Source: Pseudomonas fulva NBRC 16637 = DSM 17717 (lineage in GTDB: Bacteria; Pseudomonadota; Gammaproteobacteria; Pseudomonadales; Pseudomonadaceae). From it: a stretch of 64,000 nt of DNA. The first letter of the stretch is position 1; each line of letters starts with the position of its first letter. The position numbers were made by a program, and so were the translations under genes. The stretch spans positions 1 through 64,000 of the forward strand of contig NZ_BBIQ01000011.1 in the NCBI RefSeq assembly GCF_000730565.1, read 5' to 3'. Under the pieces are notes generated by a model. It saw nothing but the letters and a program-made list of their open reading frames with translations. It made no database searches and was not told where the DNA came from. Below are positions 17,570 to 26,344 of the stretch, one piece after another.

Positions 17570-18874
17570 GTGAAACCGGTCAAAGTAGGCATCTGTGGGT
17601 TGGGGACCGTCGGTGGCGGAACCTTCAATGTACTTCAGCGCAACGCCGAGGAGATTGCCCGCCGTGCCGGGCGCGGTATTGAAGTGGCACAGATCGCCAT
17701 GCGCTCGCAGAACCCGAACTGCCAGATTACCGGTACCCCCATTACCGCTGATGTGTTCGAAGTCGCGAGCAACCCCGAGATCGATATCGTCATCGAGCTC
17801 ATTGGGGGCTACACCGTGGCCCGCGACCTGGTGCTCAAGGCCATCGAGAACGGCAAGCACGTGGTCACCGCCAACAAGGCGCTGATCGCCGTGCATGGCA
17901 ACGAAATCTTCGCCAGAGCCCGTGAAAAGGGCGTGATCGTCGCCTTCGAAGCAGCGGTGGCCGGCGGCATCCCGGTAATCAAGGCCATTCGCGAAGGCCT
18001 GTCGGCCAACCGTATCAACTGGCTGGCGGGGATCATCAACGGTACCGGCAACTTCATCCTCACCGAAATGCGCGAAAAAGGCCGTGCCTTCCCGGATGTG
18101 CTGGCCGAAGCCCAGGCGCTTGGCTATGCCGAAGCCGACCCGACGTTCGACGTCGAAGGCATCGACGCGGCGCACAAGCTGACCATCCTGGCATCGATCG
18201 CGTTCGGCATTCCGCTGCAGTTCGACAAGGCCTACACCGAAGGCATCACCCAGCTGACCACGGCGGACGTGAACTACGCCGAAGCCCTGGGCTACCGCAT
18301 CAAGCACCTGGGCATGGCACGCCGTACCGCCGAAGGTATCGAGTTGCGCGTGCACCCGACGCTGATTCCGGCCGACCGCCTGATTGCCAACGTCAATGGG
18401 GTGATGAATGCCGTGATGGTCAACGGCGACGCCGCCGGCTCGACGTTGTACTACGGTGCAGGCGCAGGAATGGAACCAACCGCGTCCTCGGTGGTGGGTG
18501 ACCTGGTGGACGTGGTCCGTGCCATGACCTCTGACCCGGAAAACCGCGTACCCCACCTGGCGTTCCAGCCCGATTCGCTGTCAGCGCACCCGATCCTGCC
18601 GATCGAAGCCTGCGAGAGCGCCTATTACCTGCGTATTCAGGCCAAGGATCATCCAGGGGTGCTGGCCCAGGTGGCGAGCATTCTGTCCGAGCGTGGCATC
18701 AACATCGAATCGATCATGCAAAAGGAAGCCGAAGAGCAAGACGGCTTGGTGCCGATGATCCTGTTGACCCACCGGGTGGTGGAGCAGGGCATCAACGACG
18801 CTATCGTTGCCCTCGAGGCCCTGCAGGATGTGGTAGGCCAGGTCGTGCGCATTCGCGTCGAGCAGCTCAACTAG
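17570..18874 (+). CDS. hom: homoserine dehydrogenase
   Basis: 434 residues. An NAD(P)-binding domain (GLGTVGGGT) is followed by the homoserine dehydrogenase catalytic domain (GIINGTGNFILTEM; AEADPTFDVEGIDAAHKL) and a C-terminal ACT domain (YYLRIQAKDHPGVLAQVASI) for allosteric threonine control. It reduces aspartate semialdehyde to homoserine. The start is GTG at 17570 with GGGGAG 6-7 bases ahead. The spacer from dsbC holds a small hairpin (GCCGTC 17500-17505, GACGGC 17516-17521). thrC follows after 245 bases. Confidence 0.96.
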   Translation: MKPVKVGICGLGTVGGGTFNVLQRNAEEIARRAGRGIEVAQIAMRSQNPNCQITGTPITADVFEVASNPEIDIVIELIGGYTVARDLVLKAIENGKHVVTANKALIAVHGNEIFARAREKGVIVAFEAAVAGGIPVIKAIREGLSANRINWLAGIINGTGNFILTEMREKGRAFPDVLAEAQALGYAEADPTFDVEGIDAAHKLTILASIAFGIPLQFDKAYTEGITQLTTADVNYAEALGYRIKHLGMARRTAEGIELRVHPTLIPADRLIANVNGVMNAVMVNGDAAGSTLYYGAGAGMEPTASSVVGDLVDVVRAMTSDPENRVPHLAFQPDSLSAHPILPIEACESAYYLRIQAKDHPGVLAQVASILSERGINIESIMQKEAEEQDGLVPMILLTHRVVEQGINDAIVALEALQDVVGQVVRIRVEQLN

Positions 18875-19119
18875 GGTTGGCCTGAACAGCCTTGTGACGA
18901 ACGTCCGGCAATGCTGTTTTCGGACATGCGTGACCGAGTACCGGGGCTTCTCGCACAGAGCCCCAGCGACACCCCCGGCGCTGCAGCCATACGCAGCGTA
19001 GGGGCTTTAGAACACCCTATAGTCACGGCAAGCCAAGGCGTGCCGCCCAGGAACGAGGCCTCCGGCCCTTTTCTGCTGCGGGTAAACCAGGCTTGCCGCT
19101 CAAACCAAAGGTTTGTCCC
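18875..19119 (+). promoter_or_regulatory. hom-thrC spacer with mutually exclusive stems
   Basis: AGCCCC at 18959-18964 can pair with GGGGCT at 18943-18948 or with GGGGCT at 19001-19006, giving two exclusive hairpins; the second encloses an inner stem (GCTGC/GCAGC). The 22 bases at 18943-18964 also resemble the right end of the inverted-repeat element at 26189. No leader peptide rich in threonine or isoleucine codons was seen, so attenuation is only a possibility. No gene is supported here. Confidence 0.3.
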
Positions 19120-20529
19120 ATGCGCTATATCAGTACCCGCGGCCAGGCACCGGCCCTGAACTTTGAAGACGTATTGCTCGCCGGCCTGGCTACCGACGGT
19201 GGCCTGTACGTCCCGGAAAACCTGCCACGTTTCACGCAGGAAGAAATCGCATCCTGGGCGGGCCTGCCGTACCACGAGCTGGCCTTCCGCGTCATGCGCC
19301 CGTTCGTCGAGGGCAGCATCGCCGATGCCGACTTCAAGAAAATTCTCGAAGAAACCTACGGCGAATTCGCCCATGCTGCCGTTGCCCCGCTGCGCCAGCT
19401 CAACAGCAACGAGTGGGTGCTTGAGCTGTTCCACGGGCCGACCCTGGCATTCAAGGATTTCGCCTTGCAACTGCTCGGTCGCTTGCTCGACCACGTGCTG
19501 GCCAAGCGTAACGAACGTGTGGTGATCATCGGTGCCACCAGCGGCGACACCGGCTCTGCGGCCATCGAAGGTTGCCGTCGGTGCGACAATGTCGACATCT
19601 TCATCCTGCACCCGCACCAGCGGGTTTCGGAAGTGCAGCGTCGGCAGATGACGACCCTCTTCGGCGAGAACATCCACAACATCGCCATCGAAGGCAATTT
19701 CGATGACTGCCAGGAAATGGTCAAGGCGAGCTTCGCCGACCAGTCGTTCCTCAAGGGCACCCGCCTGGTAGCTGTCAATTCGATCAACTGGGCGCGGATC
19801 ATGGCCCAGATCGTCTACTACTTCCACGCAGCCCTGCAGCTTGGCGGCCCGGCCCGTTCGGTGGCCTTCTCGGTGCCCACCGGCAACTTCGGCGATATCT
19901 TCGCAGGCTACCTGGCACGCAACATGGGCCTGCCGATCAGCCAGCTGGTGGTGGCCACCAACCGCAACGACATCCTGCACCGCTTCATGAGCGGCAACCA
20001 GTACGTCAAGGAGCAGTTGCACGCCACCTTGTCGCCGTCGATGGACATCATGGTTTCGTCCAACTTCGAGCGCCTGCTGTTCGATCTGCACGGTCGCAAC
20101 GGCGCGTCGATTGCCGAGTTGATGGCCAACTTCCGCCAAGGCGGCGGCTTCACCGTCGAACAGGACCGCTGGACCGAGGCGCGCAAGCTCTTCGATTCGC
20201 TGGCCGTCACCGATGAACAGACCTGCCAGACCATCGCCGAGGTGTTTGAGACGACCGGCGAGGTGCTGGACCCGCACACGGCCATCGGCGTCAAGGCCGG
20301 TCGCGAGTGCCGCCGTAGCCTGGATACGCCCATGGTTGTGCTGGGTACCGCACACCCGGTCAAGTTCCCTGAAGCGGTCGAGCAGGCAGGCGTTGGCAAG
20401 GCGCTTGAATTGCCCGTGCACATGAGCGACCTGTTCAGCCGTGAAGAGCGATGCACCGTATTGCCCAATGACCTCAAGGCAGTACAAGGCTTCGTCAGCC
20501 AGCACGGCAATCGCGGCAAGCCGCTCTGA
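19120..20529 (+). CDS. thrC: threonine synthase
   Basis: 469 residues of the longer fold-type II threonine synthase group. The PLP lysine is Lys112 in GPTLAFKDFALQ, with the phosphate-binding SGDTGSAA loop further on. It converts O-phosphohomoserine to threonine. The start MRYISTRG at 19120 is the family N-terminus; an in-frame ATG at 19093 lacks support. It works with hom upstream; the homoserine kinase gene is not in the window. Confidence 0.96.
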   Translation: MRYISTRGQAPALNFEDVLLAGLATDGGLYVPENLPRFTQEEIASWAGLPYHELAFRVMRPFVEGSIADADFKKILEETYGEFAHAAVAPLRQLNSNEWVLELFHGPTLAFKDFALQLLGRLLDHVLAKRNERVVIIGATSGDTGSAAIEGCRRCDNVDIFILHPHQRVSEVQRRQMTTLFGENIHNIAIEGNFDDCQEMVKASFADQSFLKGTRLVAVNSINWARIMAQIVYYFHAALQLGGPARSVAFSVPTGNFGDIFAGYLARNMGLPISQLVVATNRNDILHRFMSGNQYVKEQLHATLSPSMDIMVSSNFERLLFDLHGRNGASIAELMANFRQGGGFTVEQDRWTEARKLFDSLAVTDEQTCQTIAEVFETTGEVLDPHTAIGVKAGRECRRSLDTPMVVLGTAHPVKFPEAVEQAGVGKALELPVHMSDLFSREERCTVLPNDLKAVQGFVSQHGNRGKPL

Positions 20530-20536
20530 CCTTGCA

Positions 20537-20563
20537 GGCTCCGGGTCGGGCCGATCCGGAGCC
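20537..20563 (+). terminator. hairpin after thrC
   Basis: GGCTCCGG (20537-20544) and CCGGAGCC (20556-20563) form an 8-bp GC-rich stem just after the thrC stop. A T-rich run is lacking (TCAGTGGTTTC follows), so it is a probable but atypical terminator. Confidence 0.5.
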
Positions 20564-20655
20564 TCAGTGGTTTCGATGCATTAATTCAGAAAAATCCTAT
20601 TCTGGCCGATCGTCATCGCGCCTAGATTAGCCGGTCCTCCCAGCAGGAGCGGCTC

Positions 20656-21084
20656 ATGCAACAGCCCCATGTACTGATTCATCAGGTGCGCCCGTCCCAC
20701 CAGATCCTTCTGCACCAGGCCCTCAATGCCCAGGGCGTGTTTCGGGTGCGGGTCTGTCAGGACAAGGCCGAGCTCGACGCGTGCCTTTCGGGCGCATTCT
20801 CCCCGGATTTATTGATTTTCGACCATGCCATGCCCACCCGCACAGGCATTGCGATACTCAAGCGGCTACCGATGGCCTGCCCGGTGCTGTTCGTCGGTCA
20901 GGCAGGTGCCCGGCGACGCAACCTGGCTGATCAGGCCCGCGGTTTTGGCTTGCAAGTCATTGCGGAGTTGCCATGGCCATTGTCTTCCCCGGCCCTGCAA
21001 AGGGTGTTGCAAATACTGCCAAGCCCGTCCGAACGTGAAAGGTCGCAACCCATCAACGCACCGACGGCGCATTCAACAGCATGA
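20656..21084 (+). CDS. degenerate single-domain response regulator (pseudo-receiver)
   Basis: 142 residues resembling a CheY-like receiver without an output domain. The phospho-acceptor position is present as Asp56 in LLIFDHAMP, but the acidic pair near the N-terminus is replaced (IHQVRPSHQ), the Thr/Ser position is Gly81 (LFVGQAG) and the conserved Lys is absent (AELPWP). Phosphorylation is thus doubtful. No histidine kinase is adjacent. GGAGCGGCTC lies ahead of the ATG. A 93-residue unknown protein follows on the same strand after 69 bases. Confidence 0.65.
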   Translation: MQQPHVLIHQVRPSHQILLHQALNAQGVFRVRVCQDKAELDACLSGAFSPDLLIFDHAMPTRTGIAILKRLPMACPVLFVGQAGARRRNLADQARGFGLQVIAELPWPLSSPALQRVLQILPSPSERERSQPINAPTAHSTA

Positions 21085-21153
21085 AGGGTTAGAACTTTCC
21101 GCTTTGCTTGCAGGTCTGCTCCTTACAACTCATCAAGCAAGCGAGTAATCCGG

Positions 21154-21435
21154 ATGGAACGAATCTGCAGACTGCTCAACCAAGCCCTCACCCCTTACCA
21201 GGCGCACTTGGGCCTGGCCGATAGCCACGGTAACCGGCAATTGACCGTCCACGACCACCTGGCCAGGGTGGTATTACAGCGCACGGTCAGCGAGCGTCAA
21301 TTGCAGGAGCAACGTCTGCTGGTGGACATGGTCGATGGTCTGCACCGTGATCTGCAGATCGCCGAAGGGCGGCTGCAACCTTGCGTGATTGCTGCATTGC
21401 AGCAGCGTCAGCAACCTCAGGGAACCTTTGCCTGA
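21154..21435 (+). CDS. hypothetical protein, 93 residues
   Basis: Not recognised. It is soluble, mostly helical, rich in Leu, Gln and Arg, with a coiled-coil-like middle (RQLQEQRLLVDMVDGLHRDLQ) and no signal peptide or cysteine cluster. It follows the degenerate receiver gene on the same strand and ends shortly before a strong terminator, so the two may form an operon and its product could be a partner of that receiver. The start ATG 21154 has a weak ribosome site. Confidence 0.5.
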   Translation: MERICRLLNQALTPYQAHLGLADSHGNRQLTVHDHLARVVLQRTVSERQLQEQRLLVDMVDGLHRDLQIAEGRLQPCVIAALQQRQQPQGTFA

Positions 21436-21524
21436 GCGAGTCATCAGATTGATCAGTACAGCCGGCCACTGCTTTGCTCCCGCATGGCCACTGCTGTCGC
21501 TGGAAGCCCAAGGGCTTTCGCTTG

Positions 21525-21563
21525 ACCCCGGACGTTCTTCCCCAGCGTCCGGGGTTTCTTTTT
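21525..21563 (+). terminator. Rho-independent terminator
   Basis: ACCCCGGACG (21525-21534) and CGTCCGGGGT (21546-21555) form a 10-bp stem followed by TTTCTTTTT. It closes the receiver/93-residue gene pair and sits at the 3' end of the convergent minus-strand gene. Confidence 0.88.
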
Positions 21564-22491
21564 ATCTGGGTTGGGGATCTTGAAGGTTGATCGGCCCAGC
21601 GGCGTGGCGCTCGTCCTGTTCAGGGCGTTCGGCGTGTGCCGCCGTGTGCTCGCTGAAGAAAGCGCGACTGTGTTCAAGGTAGTCCGCCCGCTGAGCGAGG
21701 TCGAGCCAATGCGCATACAGGTTCGGTAGCACCGTCTGGCGCAGCTGGGTCAAGACCTGATCGATGTGGGCCATGGCGGCTTGCCCTTGCGGGCTGGCCG
21801 AGCAGCCTACATGCAGGAATTGGTAGGGCTTCACACCCTGAACCGGGTGAAATTGGTAGTCAGCAGGCGATCCGCCCTGTTGCTGGATCAGATAGCGAAC
21901 TTCCGGCCAGTAGCCGAGCACCAGGCGCAGTCGGCCCAAGCGTTGCATCTGCAGCAGGTTGGCGGTGGCCTGCGTGCCGTAGTGCCGGCTGACGGAGGCA
22001 TCTGGCAAGTGGCTCAGCGTATCGTCGATCACAGCCCCGTAACTGCGCTCTGCCACTACCCCAAGGCGTAGCGATGGGTCGCTCAGCAGGCCTTGAAGAT
22101 CGACCGCCTCACCGTCGAGGTGGGGCGCCACCAGGGCGTGGTTTTCCTTGCGCACGACCAGGCCGCTGGTTTGCACGCCCAGCAACGGGATGGAAAAGCG
22201 CACATAGCGAGCGCGCTCGGCAGTCCACAGCAGCATCGGATCACAGGTCAGGCTGCTGCTGTCCTGCAGCATCTGCAAGCCACGCGCACGATTGACCCGC
22301 ACGGTGCTGTGGGCATATTCGGGCATCTGCTGGATCAGCTGCGGTAACAGCTGGTCGATCACCCCACGACCTTCTTCCGGGCCCTCGGATACGCTGAACG
22401 GTGGCAGATCGCGCATCAGCCACAGCAATCGCTCCTGAGCGCTTGATGGCACGCTCAGCAGTGCAGCCAGTAGGGCACCCGTCCATGCCAA
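21562..22491 (-). CDS. periplasmic solute-binding-like protein (TIGR02285 type)
   Basis: About 309 residues in the family of transporter-like periplasmic substrate-binding proteins related to amino-acid binding proteins. A signal peptide (GALLAALLSVPSSAQE) is followed by LLWLMRDLPPFS, the usual first strand. No permease or ATPase gene is nearby, so import is not implied. The only near start is TTG at 22491 with a poor ribosome site; the frame stays open upstream into the CoA-transferase gene, so the true N-terminus may be a few codons longer. Confidence 0.7.
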   Translation of the reverse strand: MAWTGALLAALLSVPSSAQERLLWLMRDLPPFSVSEGPEEGRGVIDQLLPQLIQQMPEYAHSTVRVNRARGLQMLQDSSSLTCDPMLLWTAERARYVRFSIPLLGVQTSGLVVRKENHALVAPHLDGEAVDLQGLLSDPSLRLGVVAERSYGAVIDDTLSHLPDASVSRHYGTQATANLLQMQRLGRLRLVLGYWPEVRYLIQQQGGSPADYQFHPVQGVKPYQFLHVGCSASPQGQAAMAHIDQVLTQLRQTVLPNLYAHWLDLAQRADYLEHSRAFFSEHTAAHAERPEQDERHAAGPINLQDPQPR

Positions 22492-22526
22492 CCTAACGGG
22501 GCGCAGGCAATGGAACAGCGACAGGC

Positions 22527-23726
22527 TCAGACAGCGCCCGCCTGACGCAGGGCGGCGACGGCGGCCGCATCATAGCCCAGCTGGCTTAGCAGCTCGTCGG
22601 TGTGTTCGCCCAGTGCTGGCCCGACCCAATCGGCAGAGCCTGGGGTGTCGGATAGCTTTGGGACGATGCCCGGCATGCGCACTGCCTTGCCATCGGGCAG
22701 GCGCGCCTCCAGAAGCATCTCGCGCGCCAGGTACTGAGGGTCGCTGAACATGTCTTCGGCCGAGTAAATGCGGCTGGCCGGCACCTCGGCTGCGGTCAGG
22801 GCCTGCATAAGCTGCTCCAGTGGCAATCCGTTGGCCCAGCGATCGATGACCCCGTACAGCTCATCGCGGCGCAGGTCTCGCCCGTCATTGGTGGCCAGGC
22901 TCGGGTCCTCGGCCAGGTCGCTACGGCCGATGGTCAACATCAGGCGCCTGAAGATGGCATCGCCATTGGCGCCGATCTGTACATGCTTGCCGTCTGCGCT
23001 GGTATGGATGGAGGAGGGCGTGATGCCCGGCATGATGTTGCCCGTGCGCTCGCGGATGAAACCGAAGACGTCGAACTCCGGCACCATGCTCTCCATCATG
23101 GCGAAGATGGCCTCGTACAGCGCCACGTCGACCACCTGGCCCAAACCCCCGTTGACCTCGCGATGACGCAGGGCCATCAGTGCGCCGATCACCGCCCACA
23201 ACGCCGCTATGGAGTCGCCGATGGAAATACCGGTGCGCACGGGCGGGCGATCCTCGAACCCAGTGATGTAACGCAAGCCACCCATGGACTCGCCCACCGC
23301 GCCAAAGCCTGGTTGCTCCTTCATGGGCCCGGTCTGGCCGAAGCCTGACAGGCGCACCATGACCAGCCGTGGGTTGAGCGCATGGAGCACGTCCCAGCCA
23401 AAACCGAGCTTCTCGAGCACGCCCGGACGGAAGTTTTCGATCAGGATGTCCGCCTCGGCCAGCAGTTTGCGCAGGACGTCGCGCCCGTCGGGGTGCTTGA
23501 GATTGAGGGTGAGCGAGCGCTTGTTGCGCGCCTGCACGAACCACCACAGCGAGGTGCCCTCGTAAAGCTTGCGCCACTTGCGCAACGGGTCGCCGCCGTC
23601 GGGCGATTCCACCTTGACCACCTCGGCGCCGAATTCGGCGCAGATGCGCGATGCGAATGGCCCGGCGATCAAGGTGCCGAGCTCGACCACTTTAAGGCCG
23701 GCGAGGGGTTTGCTTGACGTCGACAT
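22527..23726 (-). CDS. CaiB/BaiF family CoA-transferase
   Basis: 399 residues of the class III CoA-transferase family (formyl-CoA, carnitine, bile-acid and similar transferases). Visible family features are LAGLKVVELGTLIAGPFASRICAEFGAEVVKVE at the N-terminus, the NKRSLTLNLKHPDG stretch and ENFRPGVLEKLG. The acyl substrate cannot be told. It is transcribed toward the binding-protein gene 35 bases away and divergently from yaeQ-like. Confidence 0.88.
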   Translation of the reverse strand: MSTSSKPLAGLKVVELGTLIAGPFASRICAEFGAEVVKVESPDGGDPLRKWRKLYEGTSLWWFVQARNKRSLTLNLKHPDGRDVLRKLLAEADILIENFRPGVLEKLGFGWDVLHALNPRLVMVRLSGFGQTGPMKEQPGFGAVGESMGGLRYITGFEDRPPVRTGISIGDSIAALWAVIGALMALRHREVNGGLGQVVDVALYEAIFAMMESMVPEFDVFGFIRERTGNIMPGITPSSIHTSADGKHVQIGANGDAIFRRLMLTIGRSDLAEDPSLATNDGRDLRRDELYGVIDRWANGLPLEQLMQALTAAEVPASRIYSAEDMFSDPQYLAREMLLEARLPDGKAVRMPGIVPKLSDTPGSADWVGPALGEHTDELLSQLGYDAAAVAALRQAGAV

Positions 23727-23858
23727 GGGGCATCCGTGGCAGCTATGAAGAGCGGTGTTTTTATCACAGCTGCGATGCGGCAGATACTGCCGCGGCGCAA
23801 CCGTGGACTGGATCGGTTAGACTGTGCGACTTTTCTTCAGGCAAGAAGCACCCCGACC

Positions 23859-24401
23859 ATGGCCCAGCCGTCCACCACCTACAAATTCGAACTGAACCTG
23901 ACCGACCTCGACCGCAATGTCTACGAGAACGTCAAGCAGACCATCGCGCGGCACCCGTCGGAAACCGAGGAGCGTATGGCGGTTCGTCTGTTGGCCTATG
24001 CGCTGTGGTACAACGAAAACCTGACATTCGGCCGGGGGCTGTCGGACGTCGATGAGCCGGCGCTCTGGGAAAAGAGCCTGGACGACCGCGTGTTGCACTG
24101 GATCGAAGTAGGCCAGCCAGATGCCGATCGCCTGACCTGGTGCTCGCGCCGTACCGAACGCACCAGCCTGCTGGCCTACGGTAGTCTGCGTGTGTGGGAA
24201 GGCAAGGTGGTGAGCGCGGTGAAGAACCTCAAGAACCTCAGCATCGCGGCCGTGCCTCAGGAGGTGCTCGAGACCCTGTCCACCGACATGCCCCGCAGCA
24301 TCAAATGGGATGTGATGATCAGCGAAGGCACGGTGTTCGTGACCGATGACCGTGGCCAGCACGAAGTGCAATTGCAGTGGCTGCTGGGGGAGCGTGGCTG
24401 A
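23859..24401 (+). CDS. YaeQ family protein
   Basis: 180 residues matching YaeQ: KFELNLTDLDRNVYENVKQTIARHPSET at the N-terminus and GRGLSDVDEPALW later. The fold is PD-(D/E)xK nuclease-like, but the biological role is not established. ATG 23859 gives the family start; the longer frame from 23736 is not supported. It ends 8 bases before recJ, so the two are probably co-transcribed, which fits a DNA-related role but does not prove it. Confidence 0.88.
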   Translation: MAQPSTTYKFELNLTDLDRNVYENVKQTIARHPSETEERMAVRLLAYALWYNENLTFGRGLSDVDEPALWEKSLDDRVLHWIEVGQPDADRLTWCSRRTERTSLLAYGSLRVWEGKVVSAVKNLKNLSIAAVPQEVLETLSTDMPRSIKWDVMISEGTVFVTDDRGQHEVQLQWLLGERG

Positions 24402-24409
24402 ACCATCCC

Positions 24410-26119
24410 ATGCGTATCGAATCTCGCCCGCTGCCCCCGACCCTGCCGTTTCTTGGCAACCTGCCACCCTTGCTGACGCGCCTGTACGCCGCCCGTGGCG
24501 TGCTAAGCGAGGCCGAGCTGGACAAGAGCCTGGCGCGCCTGCTGCCCTACCAGCAGCTCAAGGGCATGGACGCGGGCGTCGACCTGCTGGTGCAGGCCAT
24601 CGACCAAGGCCAGCGCATTCTGATCGTCGGTGACTTCGATGCCGATGGCGCCACGGCCAGTACCGTCGGCGTGCTGGGTTTGCGCCTGCTCGGTGCGGCC
24701 CACGTGGACTACCTGGTACCCAACCGCTTCGAATACGGGTACGGCCTCACGCCGGAAATCGTCGAAGTGGCATTGCAGCGCCAACCGCAGCTGCTGGTCA
24801 CGGTCGACAACGGGATTTCCAGCGTCGACGGGGTCGCGGCGGCGAAGGCGGCTGGCCTCAAGGTCCTGGTGACCGACCACCACTTGCCTGGCGAGGCGCT
24901 GCCGGACGCCGATGCCATCATCAACCCCAACCAGCCAGGCTGCCCGTTTCCGAGCAAGTCGCTGGCAGGCGTCGGGGTGATTTTCTACGTGCTCATGGCC
25001 CTGCGCGCGCGCTTGCGCAGCCTGGGCCGCTACGACACCCGGCCGCAGCCGAACATTGGCGAACTGCTGGACCTGGTTGCCTTGGGCAGCGTAGCTGACG
25101 TGGTGCCGCTGGACGCGAACAATCGCATCCTGGTGCATCAGGGCCTGGAGCGCATTCGTGCCGGGCGCGCCCGGCCTGGCCTCAAGGCAATTCTGGAGGT
25201 AGCCAAGCGCGACCACCGGCGCATCACCTCCACCGACCTGGGTTTCATTCTGGGCCCGCGGCTGAACGCCGCCGGGCGCCTGGACGACATGAGCCTGGGT
25301 ATCGAGTGCCTGCTCTGCGAGGATTATGCCCTGGCGTTGGACATGGCTCAGCAACTGGATGGCCTGAACCAGGACCGCAAGTCCATCGAACAGGGCATGC
25401 AGCGTGAAGCACTGGCCCAGTTGCGGGACTTGCCGGTCGAATCGATGCCCTATGGCCTGTGCCTGTTCGATGCAGAGTGGCACCAGGGCGTCATTGGCAT
25501 CCTGGCTTCTCGCCTCAAGGAACGGTATCACCGCCCAACCATCGCTTTCGCCGATGCCGGTGACGGCATGCTCAAGGGCTCTGCGCGCTCCGTGCCGGGG
25601 TTTCACATCCGCGACGCGCTCGATGCGGTGGCCGCGCGCCATCCGCAGCTGATCAGCAAGTTCGGTGGCCATGCCATGGCGGCTGGGCTGTCCCTGCCCG
25701 AAGCCAACTATCCCGCGTTCGCCGAGGCCTTCGACCAGGAGGTCCGCCGCCAACTGTGCGAGGACGACCTCACCGGGCGACTGCTGTCTGATGGCAGCCT
25801 GGCGGTGGAGGAATTCCACCTGGACCTGGCCAAGGCGCTGCGCCAAGCCGGGCCTTGGGGGCAACATTTTCCGGAGCCGCTGTTCCACGGTGTGTTCCAG
25901 CTGGTCGAGCAGCGCGTGGTGGGTGAGCGCCATCTGAAAGTCGTGCTCAAAAGCGAGTGCGGCACGGTGCGCCTGGACGGCATCGCCTTCGGTATCGACC
26001 GCGAGGTTTGGCCCAACCCGACCGTGCGCTGGGTGGAGCTGGCCTACAAGCTGGATGTGAACGAGTTCCGCGGCAATGAAAGCGTGCAACTGATGATCGC
26101 CCACATGGAGCCGCGCTGA
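24410..26119 (+). CDS. recJ: single-stranded-DNA exonuclease RecJ
   Basis: 569 residues. The DHH domain has the metal-binding motifs VGDFDADGATAS and VTDHHLPGE, with DNGIS between; the DHHA1 domain contains GGHAMAAGL, and a C-terminal OB domain follows. RecJ degrades 5' ends of single strands in RecF-pathway recombination and mismatch repair. The start at MRIESRP is 8 bases after the YaeQ-family gene; an upstream in-frame ATG lies inside that gene. Confidence 0.95.
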   Translation: MRIESRPLPPTLPFLGNLPPLLTRLYAARGVLSEAELDKSLARLLPYQQLKGMDAGVDLLVQAIDQGQRILIVGDFDADGATASTVGVLGLRLLGAAHVDYLVPNRFEYGYGLTPEIVEVALQRQPQLLVTVDNGISSVDGVAAAKAAGLKVLVTDHHLPGEALPDADAIINPNQPGCPFPSKSLAGVGVIFYVLMALRARLRSLGRYDTRPQPNIGELLDLVALGSVADVVPLDANNRILVHQGLERIRAGRARPGLKAILEVAKRDHRRITSTDLGFILGPRLNAAGRLDDMSLGIECLLCEDYALALDMAQQLDGLNQDRKSIEQGMQREALAQLRDLPVESMPYGLCLFDAEWHQGVIGILASRLKERYHRPTIAFADAGDGMLKGSARSVPGFHIRDALDAVAARHPQLISKFGGHAMAAGLSLPEANYPAFAEAFDQEVRRQLCEDDLTGRLLSDGSLAVEEFHLDLAKALRQAGPWGQHFPEPLFHGVFQLVEQRVVGERHLKVVLKSECGTVRLDGIAFGIDREVWPNPTVRWVELAYKLDVNEFRGNESVQLMIAHMEPR

Positions 26120-26127
26120 GCCAGGAT

Positions 26128-26202
26128 CTGTGTGAAACGTTTCGAGAAGAGGCCTGGCTGTATTTAACCCAGCCTCACCGCGTATCGAGGCTTTTCACAC
26201 AG
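26128..26202. repeat. 75-base inverted-repeat element (MITE-like)
   Basis: Left end CTGTGTGAAACG (26128 on) and right end ending TTTTCACACAG (26202) are inverted repeats: 10 perfect bases, about 16 of 20 matching overall. Inside is a small hairpin (GGCTG/CAGCC around TATTTAACC). It lies 8 bases after the recJ stop and could act as its terminator, or be a non-autonomous element remnant. No target duplication was seen. Confidence 0.5.
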
Positions 26203-26344
26203 CGCCCCGGGGCATCACTGCCAAATCCCATGGAACCTTCCCCCTACCCAATCTGGTCTAGTCTGAACACAGACCGGTACCGGGCCAGGAATGTGTGAAC
26301 GAGTGCCCGGCCGGATCACTTTGCAGCCATTGGGAGGTGCCCTC

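Noticed and set aside
18871..20505. 544-residue minus-strand frame
   Set aside because: Antisense to thrC; composition is a reflection of thrC codons.
24503..26104. 533-residue minus-strand frame
   Set aside because: Antisense to recJ, with no recognisable domain.
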